A stretch of DNA of 20,902 nucleotides from a virus. Position 1 is the first letter of the stretch. Each line of letters begins with the position of its first letter. Below, piece by piece: positions 15,959-20,902 of the stretch. The translations under genes and the position numbers were made by a program. The DNA is taken from positions 1 to 20,902 of the IMG/VR virus record IMGVR_UViG_3300017708_002539; one strand, given 5' to 3'. Below the pieces are notes generated by a model that made no database searches, was not told the origin of the DNA, and was given only the letters and a program-made list of their open reading frames with translations.

Positions 15959-16891
15959 ATGGTTGTAAAAACACCTGCAGACCTCGCGAAGCAAGCTAGA
16001 ATGCTGGGTAAAAAGACTATATCCTATAGTCAAATATCCCAGTTTTCTACTTGTCCTCGTAGGTGGAAACTAAGATATATTGATGGTCATAAGGTATATG
16101 AGCCAAGCGTGTATACTGTATTCGGTACATCGATGCATGAAACAGTACAGCACTACTTAACAATGGTTTATAAAGCAACTGCAAAAGCTGCAGATGAATT
16201 TGACCATCATGACTATCTTAAGAACAGAATGCGTGAGAATTTTAAGCAGGACGTTGAACAATCCGGTTCAACCTTCTCATCACCTGCTGAATTAAACGAT
16301 TTTTATCTTGACGGTCTCGAAATAATTGATTATATTAAGAAAAAACGAGGTGTGTATTTCACTAAGAAGAACAGCGAGCTTTTAGGTGTTGAATTACCGA
16401 TCTTAATTGAAACAGACTGCAATGACAAGGTTATGATCATGGGGTTTGTTGACTTAGTAATCAAAGAAGGCGATACAATACGTATCATCGATATTAAAAC
16501 TAGTCGAGCAACATGGACAAAAAATCAAAAGAAGCAAAATGGTCTACAGTTAAGATTGTACAAGAAGTATTTTGCAAAGCAATATGAAGTCAACGAGTCC
16601 GACATCGAAGTAGAATATTTTATACTAAAGCGAAAGATTTGGAATACGGAGTTTGCTCAATCACGTGTACAAGTATATAAGCCGTCTGCCGGTAAACCGT
16701 CAATCAATAAATCTGACAAAGTTCTATCAGAGTTTGTTGATCATGCATTTACTCAAGACGGTAAAAAGAATGCCGATGCCGATTATCCAGCAATACCTGG
16801 TAATAAAAGAGAACATTGTAAATATTGCCCATTTAAAGATAAACCTGAACTATGCCCAGAAAAAGATCGCATCCAAATATTGTCAGAGTAG
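15959..16891 (+). CDS. PD-(D/E)XK nuclease, Cas4/RecB-like, with probable Fe-S or zinc cysteine cluster
   Basis: A 310-residue exonuclease-type protein. Core residues: H60 (GTSMHET), D165 (MGFVDLV), D178/K180 (IIDIKTS), and the RecB QxxxY motif Q197/Y201. Cysteines C32 (STCPRRW) at the N-terminus and C287, C290, C299 (HCKYCPF...LC) at the C-terminus have the one-plus-three layout that holds a 4Fe-4S cluster in Cas4 and AddB nucleases; a bound cluster is inferred. Likely DNA end processing in phage recombination or replication. Cas4-like nucleases occur in many T4-like phages without CRISPR, and no array is present here. ATG 15959 has no clear Shine-Dalgarno sequence. The last 40 bp overlap the next gene. 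Confidence 0.88.
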   Translation: MVVKTPADLAKQARMLGKKTISYSQISQFSTCPRRWKLRYIDGHKVYEPSVYTVFGTSMHETVQHYLTMVYKATAKAADEFDHHDYLKNRMRENFKQDVEQSGSTFSSPAELNDFYLDGLEIIDYIKKKRGVYFTKKNSELLGVELPILIETDCNDKVMIMGFVDLVIKEGDTIRIIDIKTSRATWTKNQKKQNGLQLRLYKKYFAKQYEVNESDIEVEYFILKRKIWNTEFAQSRVQVYKPSAGKPSINKSDKVLSEFVDHAFTQDGKKNADADYPAIPGNKREHCKYCPFKDKPELCPEKDRIQILSE

Positions 16892-17286
16892 GAATAGTTG
16901 GTTCTAGAGAATATGAAAACCATCGTAAAATAAAAGACACTATTCATAAACTTACATTGAAATTTGGGTCCGATAATGTAGAAATTGTTTCAGGCGGCTG
17001 TCCTCATGGTGCCGATAAATATGCTAAGAAATATGCTCTAGAACTAGGCTGTCATTATATTGAGTTCAACCCGAGTCATACGTCAAAAAATTTCTATTCA
17101 GCTATGCCTGATCATTTTTATGATAAAGTCTATATGCCTAAGAATTTCTTTCATAGAAATAAATTGATAGCAAAGTATTCGGATTATCTTATTGCATTTA
17201 TACCAAACGGCGTTCCGTCTAATGGTACTCTTCATACATGTAAAGAGGCGAAAAAACTAGGAAAAAACGTAGTAGTCATATCATAA
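16852..17286 (+). CDS. SLOG-fold (DprA/YspA-like) nucleotide-binding protein
   Basis: A 144-residue Rossmann-like protein. VGIVGSREY (13-21), IVSGGCPHGAD, a HRNK segment and the C-terminal NGTLHTCKEAKKLGKNVVVI are the marks of the SLOG superfamily, whose members bind nucleotides or nucleotide derivatives. The precise ligand is not predictable here. The ATG at 16852 lies 40 bp inside the preceding nuclease gene; no other ATG precedes the conserved fold, so a long overlap is the best reading. The function in phage is unknown; SLOG proteins elsewhere serve in DNA uptake (DprA), cytokinin riboside cleavage (LOG) and anti-phage signalling. Confidence 0.8.
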   Translation: MPRKRSHPNIVRVGIVGSREYENHRKIKDTIHKLTLKFGSDNVEIVSGGCPHGADKYAKKYALELGCHYIEFNPSHTSKNFYSAMPDHFYDKVYMPKNFFHRNKLIAKYSDYLIAFIPNGVPSNGTLHTCKEAKKLGKNVVVIS

Positions 17287-17298
17287 CGCAATATATAC

Positions 17299-17316
17299 CT
17301 ATATTTATATTTATAG
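17299..17316 (+). promoter_or_regulatory. Imperfect palindrome upstream of the ribbon-helix-helix gene
   Basis: The 18-bp CTATATTTATATTTATAG matches its own reverse complement at 14 of 18 positions, with perfect arms CTATA and TATAG. It lies 13 bp before ATG 17329 of a putative DNA-binding protein, just before an AGAGGA ribosome site, so it could be an autoregulatory operator. AT-rich spacers form such palindromes by chance, so this is tentative. Confidence 0.35.
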
Positions 17317-17328
17317 AGGAATTACGTT

Positions 17329-17496
17329 ATGGTGAATAAAGAGAAAAAGCTAACGTCTGTGCATGTTAATGTTTCTGATCACAACAAGTTTAAGCATTTG
17401 TGCGTTGAAGACAAAATGACATTTCAAGCGTTAGTAAACAAAGTTTTGAAAAAGTATATTTCTGATGAGAAATTTAGAAATATGATCAAACAATAA
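17329..17496 (+). CDS. Small ribbon-helix-helix (Arc/MetJ-like) protein
   Basis: A 55-residue ORF, MVNKEKKLTSV..., ending at TAA 17494-17496. The pattern is a basic N-terminus, a short beta strand SVHVNVS, then two predicted helices (about 17-29 and 32-45) separated by KMTFQ. This is the layout of ribbon-helix-helix dimeric DNA-binding proteins. AGAGGA 8 bp before the ATG supports translation, and the ORF fills most of an otherwise empty 230-bp gap between SLOG and glycosyltransferase genes. A role as transcriptional repressor is inferred. No partner toxin gene lies next to it. Confidence 0.7.
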   Translation: MVNKEKKLTSVHVNVSDHNKFKHLCVEDKMTFQALVNKVLKKYISDEKFRNMIKQ

Positions 17497-17515
17497 TTTA
17501 GGTATAAGGGTTATA

Positions 17516-18931
17516 ATGAAAAAGAAGTTATTGATGTTAAGCGACGACATCCGCTTACACTCTGGTGTAGGAACTATGGCGAGAGCTTTAGTTAAAGGTA
17601 CTGCACACAAATACGATTGGATCAACATCGGTGGTGCTGTTAATCATCCTGAACAGGGTAAGATATTTGACTTAAGTGAAGATGTAAACAAGCAGATGGG
17701 TATAACTGATGCTAGTGTAAAGGTTATTCCTGTACATGGTTATGGTGATGAAAACCTTTTGCGTCAAGTTTTACAACAAGAAAAGCCAGACGGTATTGTT
17801 CACTTTACCGATCCAAGATTTTGGGGCTGGCTATATAACATGGAACATGAACTTCGTCAGACCACGCCTTTGATGTATTACAATATTTGGGACGATCTGC
17901 CTTATCCGCATTGGAACGAGCCTTTTTATGATTGCTGCGATCTTTTGATGGCTATTTCAAAGCAGACTTATAACATTAATAAGCATGTATGCACAACTAG
18001 ACCTAGAAAGGAAGGTGTAGATCTTACTTATGTACCGCACGGTATAAACCCTGAAGAATTCTATCCTTGTCATACTGAAGCTGATGTTAGTGCAATTGCA
18101 GATATAAAGCAGCAAATGTTCGGAGACAATCAGCCTGAATTTATTGCCATGTTCAATTCAAGAAACATTAGACGAAAAGGCCCTTCTGACTTGATCTCCG
18201 GTTTTGCTAATTTCGTTAATGAAAATAAACTAGGTGATAAAGCCGCACTATTAATGCATACTGATATTGTAGATGAGCACGGTACTGATCTTCACGCTGT
18301 AGCAGAGAATCTTGCACCCGGCTGTAATATAGTATTTTCATCTAATAAAGTTTCTGCTCAGACATTGAACTGGTTTTACAATATGGCAGATGTAATGTGT
18401 AATCCTAGTTCAGCAGAAGGTTTTGGCTTAACACACGCTGAAGCGATGATGTCTGGAACTCCAACAATAGCAACGGTAACAGGCGGTCTTCAAGATCAAA
18501 TGGGCTTTATGAAGAATGTTTCAGGTAAGGGTAAATACAGATATATTGGTCTAGAAGACTTTACTGCAGATGTTCCAAGTAACTCAGCAGGTAAGCAATC
18601 TCTCAATTCTGGGCCTTGGACTTTTCCATTATTTCCAAACATGAGCTTACAAGGATCTCCGCAGACTCCATATATCTACGACTCTAGGCCGACTATATCG
18701 GACATAACACGAGGGTTAAATCATTGGTATAATATGTCAAAGGCTGATAGAGCTCGATTAGGTGCAGAGGGTAGAACTTACTTAATTGAACAAGGTTTTA
18801 CTGAAGAGGCTATGTGTTCTGAATTTGCAAAATCAGTTGATACTTGTTTTGAAAACTTTAAGCCAAGAACAAAATTTGAATTAATCGATACCAGTGTTAA
18901 ATATGAAAAATCAATCGGAGCTTTAGTATGA
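17516..18931 (+). CDS. GT-B (GT4-like) glycosyltransferase 1
   Basis: A 471-residue glycosyltransferase. The N-terminal LSDDIRLHSGVGTMARAL is an acceptor-side Rossmann start. The C-terminal domain has FNSRNIRRKGP (213-223), a GT4 donor-binding Arg/Lys pair, and the E-x7-E motif of retaining GT4 enzymes, E301/E309 in AEGFGLTHAEAMMSG. The sugar and acceptor cannot be read from sequence. Candidates are hydroxymethylcytosine in phage DNA, which the dCMP-hydroxymethylase-like gene at 7186 would supply, or host or virion surface components. It is not recognisably T4 alpha- or beta-glucosyltransferase. AAGGG precedes ATG 17516, and the stop overlaps the next glycosyltransferase start (ATGA at 18928). 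Confidence 0.85.
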   Translation: MKKKLLMLSDDIRLHSGVGTMARALVKGTAHKYDWINIGGAVNHPEQGKIFDLSEDVNKQMGITDASVKVIPVHGYGDENLLRQVLQQEKPDGIVHFTDPRFWGWLYNMEHELRQTTPLMYYNIWDDLPYPHWNEPFYDCCDLLMAISKQTYNINKHVCTTRPRKEGVDLTYVPHGINPEEFYPCHTEADVSAIADIKQQMFGDNQPEFIAMFNSRNIRRKGPSDLISGFANFVNENKLGDKAALLMHTDIVDEHGTDLHAVAENLAPGCNIVFSSNKVSAQTLNWFYNMADVMCNPSSAEGFGLTHAEAMMSGTPTIATVTGGLQDQMGFMKNVSGKGKYRYIGLEDFTADVPSNSAGKQSLNSGPWTFPLFPNMSLQGSPQTPYIYDSRPTISDITRGLNHWYNMSKADRARLGAEGRTYLIEQGFTEEAMCSEFAKSVDTCFENFKPRTKFELIDTSVKYEKSIGALV

Positions 18932-20193
18932 AACCGACATTAGTTATAAGTTGCCCGGCATCAAGCCGATCAGGATATGGAGATCATTCCAGAGACGTCA
19001 TTTATAGTTTTCTTAAATTAGACAAGTACAATGTTAGTATCTTAGACCAACCATGGGGAAATTGTCCAAGAACTGAATTGGAAAATCACCCGGAGATTGC
19101 TGTACGATGCATTCCAAATATTACTTTCAGACCTGACATCTGGGTCCAGATCACAGTACCTAATGAATTTACACCAGTTGGAAAATACAACGTCGGTATT
19201 ACTGCAGGTATAGAAACGACGTTAGCAGCAGGCCCATGGATTCAAGGTTGTAATAACATGAACTTGATCCTTGTTCCAAGCAAGCACGCTAAAGATGTAT
19301 TTGAAGCCAGTAAATGGGAAATGCGAGACAGTAATACACAACAAGTTACAGGCAATCTTGAACTTCAAGTTCCTGTTGAAGTACTACATGAAGGTTTAGA
19401 TCTTTCTGTTTACAATAAGCGTAGGGACGTAGACCCGGAAGTTGAAGCATTTATGAGCCAGATCCAGGAAAAGTTTTGCTTCTTGTTTGTAGGTCATTGG
19501 CTAAAGGGTAATCCGGGTCATGACAGAAAGAACATTGCTCGAATGTTGAACCTTTTTACTGAAGCTTTCAAAAACAAATCTTCTAGGAATCGACCTGCTC
19601 TAATATTGAAAACTGGCATGTCCGGCTTTAGTAGAGTTGATGAATATGAACTATTGAAGAGAATACGACAGTACACCGGTAAAAATGGTCCTAAAGTTTA
19701 CTTACTACATGGTGATCTTACACCTTTACAAATGAACGCGCTATATAACCATAGTAAGGTTAAATCAATGATATCTTTTACTAAGGGAGAAGGATATGGT
19801 CGTCCACTGTTAGAGTTTAGTGTAACTGGTAAACCTGTAATCTGTTCTAATTGGTCAGGTCACTTGGACTTTATGTCAGAACATGGAGTTCTAGTTCCAG
19901 GTCAGTTAAATCAAGTTGATCCATCTGCAGTTTGGAAAGACGTTATTGTACCAGAAAGCTCGTGGTTTGATATTGATCCAGGCATTGCTGTTCAGTTGAT
20001 GCAAAGTGTTCATTCGGACTATAAAGCCTATTTACCTAAAACTGCTAAGCAGACTAAATACGTCAAGGACAATTTTAGTATCAATAAGGTTACTGACGAT
20101 TTAAGTAATATTATTGACCAGTATTTCGTAGTTGAAAAACAACTGGAATTACCTACACTAAATCTTGAGCCTTTAGAGCTTCCGGAACTATAA
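18928..20193 (+). CDS. GT-B (GT4-like) glycosyltransferase 2
   Basis: A 421-residue glycosyltransferase coupled to the first by a 4-bp overlap. The N-terminal SSRSGYGDHSRDV loop and GITAGIETT (90-98) precede VEVLHEGLDL and the donor-side segment FLFVGHWLKGNPGHDRKN. The E-x7-E motif is E288/E296 in TKGEGYGRPLLE. The sequence differs clearly from its neighbour, so the two are not recent duplicates and may add successive sugars. The last 17 residues are a Leu/Glu/Pro-rich tail (ELPTLNLEPLELPEL), possibly a flexible extension. Donor and acceptor are unknown. Proteins with this N-terminal type are found in marine T4-like phages. Confidence 0.83.
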   Translation: MKPTLVISCPASSRSGYGDHSRDVIYSFLKLDKYNVSILDQPWGNCPRTELENHPEIAVRCIPNITFRPDIWVQITVPNEFTPVGKYNVGITAGIETTLAAGPWIQGCNNMNLILVPSKHAKDVFEASKWEMRDSNTQQVTGNLELQVPVEVLHEGLDLSVYNKRRDVDPEVEAFMSQIQEKFCFLFVGHWLKGNPGHDRKNIARMLNLFTEAFKNKSSRNRPALILKTGMSGFSRVDEYELLKRIRQYTGKNGPKVYLLHGDLTPLQMNALYNHSKVKSMISFTKGEGYGRPLLEFSVTGKPVICSNWSGHLDFMSEHGVLVPGQLNQVDPSAVWKDVIVPESSWFDIDPGIAVQLMQSVHSDYKAYLPKTAKQTKYVKDNFSINKVTDDLSNIIDQYFVVEKQLELPTLNLEPLELPEL

Positions 20194-20211
20194 AGAGTCA
20201 AATAAATTTGT

Positions 20212-20218
20212 TATATTG
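20212..20218 (+). promoter_or_regulatory. Possible weak promoter: TATATTG element without TTTG
   Basis: TTATATTGAA has the same downstream element as the three clear promoters and sits 17 bp before ATG 20236. At the expected upstream position (20189-20192) the sequence is TATA, not TTTG, so only half the motif is present. Unlike the other three downstream genes, this one has a Shine-Dalgarno-like AAAGG. Confidence 0.35.
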
Positions 20219-20235
20219 AAAATAAAGGTAAGACA

Positions 20236-20649
20236 ATGGATAAACCTATGAGATCATATATCGAAAAAGGCGGCGATCTTTTAACGATATCACCTATTAC
20301 AAATGAGTTTACTGCAATCTGTGAATTTGACGATAAAGATGGCGAGACAATGTTATGTACTGAATCTGGGTATATGTGTATACTTGATCAGGATGTCAGT
20401 GTATTTCCAGATGCGCTAAAACGTGAAATGGTTCAAGACGGTATGGGTAAATATTGGTACCCAATTACTGTTAGGACTATGGGCGACATCATATTTAAAG
20501 ATGGAGACAAATGGGTTCATGCACCAATTATTGAATCTAAAGTCGATGCTAAAGGATATGACAAGGCTATCGACATGAAAAACAAAAAAGAGTTTGAAAC
20601 CTTTAAACAGGCGTCTGATTATTTGAATGAGCTATATACCGCAGCATAG
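20236..20649 (+). CDS. Hypothetical protein
   Basis: A 137-residue acidic protein that I do not recognise. It has no signal peptide, membrane segment or cysteine cluster. The N-terminal half is rich in short beta strands (GGDLLTISP, FTAICEF, GYMCILDQDVSVF), and the C-terminal part is charged and helical (KKEFETFKQASDYLNELY). AAAGG lies 8 bp before ATG 20236. It follows the glycosyltransferases after a 42-bp spacer with a possible half-promoter and overlaps the next gene by 23 bp. Coding is supported by its length, the ribosome site and the tight packing; the function is not predictable. Confidence 0.7.
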   Translation: MDKPMRSYIEKGGDLLTISPITNEFTAICEFDDKDGETMLCTESGYMCILDQDVSVFPDALKREMVQDGMGKYWYPITVRTMGDIIFKDGDKWVHAPIIESKVDAKGYDKAIDMKNKKEFETFKQASDYLNELYTAA

Positions 20650-20902
20650 AGTAAACTGGCTCAATAGGCTTGCGACCACTAGATATGGTCTACAAAGGGG
20701 TATGATCGTTTCATGTACATATACCTTTGCTAAACGAAACGAGCGAAGGTTTAAGTTACTTTTAATATTGAACCCGTTATTTAGAGGTTATGTCCATGCT
20801 TTAGATTTAAGTGTTATTCCTGCTCCTAAACTAATCGAATTAGCAAAAAGAACAGGTATAACCTACGCTGTAGGTCCCAAGTTTAAGAAGGTTAAAATGG
20901 AT
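20627..20902 (+). CDS. Unrecognised protein, 3' partial
   Basis: An open frame from ATG 20627 runs 92 codons to the end of the window: MSYIPQHRVNWLNRLA..., with a basic, hydrophobic middle (ERRFKLLLILNPLFRGYVHALDL) and SVIPAPKLIELAKRTGITYA. The start overlaps the preceding gene by 23 bp. Another in-frame ATG at 20702 is possible, but the first 25 residues look protein-like (VNWLNRLATTRYGLQRG) and favour the upstream start. I recall no named family. The rest of the gene lies beyond the window. Confidence 0.65.
   Translation, partial: MSYIPQHRVNWLNRLATTRYGLQRGMIVSCTYTFAKRNERRFKLLLILNPLFRGYVHALDLSVIPAPKLIELAKRTGITYAVGPKFKKVKMD

Noticed and set aside
15959-16891. Cas4-like gene as part of a CRISPR-Cas system
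   Set aside because: There is no repeat array, cas1, cas2 or effector gene in the window; such nucleases are normal in T4-like phages.
17299-17316. TATAAATA, the T4 late-promoter sequence, on the minus strand
   Set aside because: No gene is read from the minus strand here, and the spacer is simple AT-rich sequence; the palindrome reading explains the same bases.

Overview
This window is a densely packed, AT-rich stretch of a large tailed-phage genome. All genes lie on the + strand, with short gaps or 4-40 bp overlaps between them. The order and content (gp32-like ssDNA-binding protein, RecA/UvsX recombinase, T4 RNase H-like 5' nuclease, gp41-like helicase, ribonucleotide reductase, dCMP hydroxymethylase-type enzyme, dUTPase, gp43-like family B polymerase) mark it as the replication and nucleotide-metabolism core of a distant T4-like myovirus. 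No integrase, insertion sequence, tRNA, rRNA or CRISPR array was seen.

Layout: (1) 1-1877, ssDNA-binding protein (5' end outside the window) and recombinase, closed by an intrinsic terminator at about 1903-1940. (2) 1953-7150, a promoter, then 5' nuclease, helicase, a compact class II ribonucleotide reductase, a small Zn protein and a protein with a YkuD-like H...SxGC motif. (3) 7152-11039, a promoter, then a thymidylate-synthase-family enzyme with the Asp that marks dCMP specificity, complete argG and argH, and dUTPase. (4) 11042-17286, a promoter, then DNA polymerase, groES-groEL, a zinc-ribbon protein, DUF3310, a Cas4/RecB-like nuclease and a SLOG-fold protein. (5) 17299-20902, a palindrome, a 55-residue ribbon-helix-helix protein, two GT-B glycosyltransferases and two unrecognised genes, the last cut by the window end.

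The most unusual feature is the argininosuccinate synthase / argininosuccinate lyase pair. It is translationally chained to the dCMP-hydroxymethylase-like gene and lies just before dUTPase. Its catalytic and citrulline-binding residues look intact, so either the phage makes arginine from citrulline during infection, or the ATP/aspartate amidine chemistry feeds something else, such as a modified base. The hydroxymethylase and two glycosyltransferases suggest modified (glucosylated-hmC-like) DNA.

Host: three spacers have an identically built promoter, TTTG-N19-TATATT(A)G, close to the Bacteroidota pattern TTTG-N19-TAnnTTTG. The ArgH resembles the Bacteroidota subtype as I remember it. Both point by inference to a Bacteroidota-related host. 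Genes right after these promoters lack a Shine-Dalgarno sequence, while many internal genes have one.
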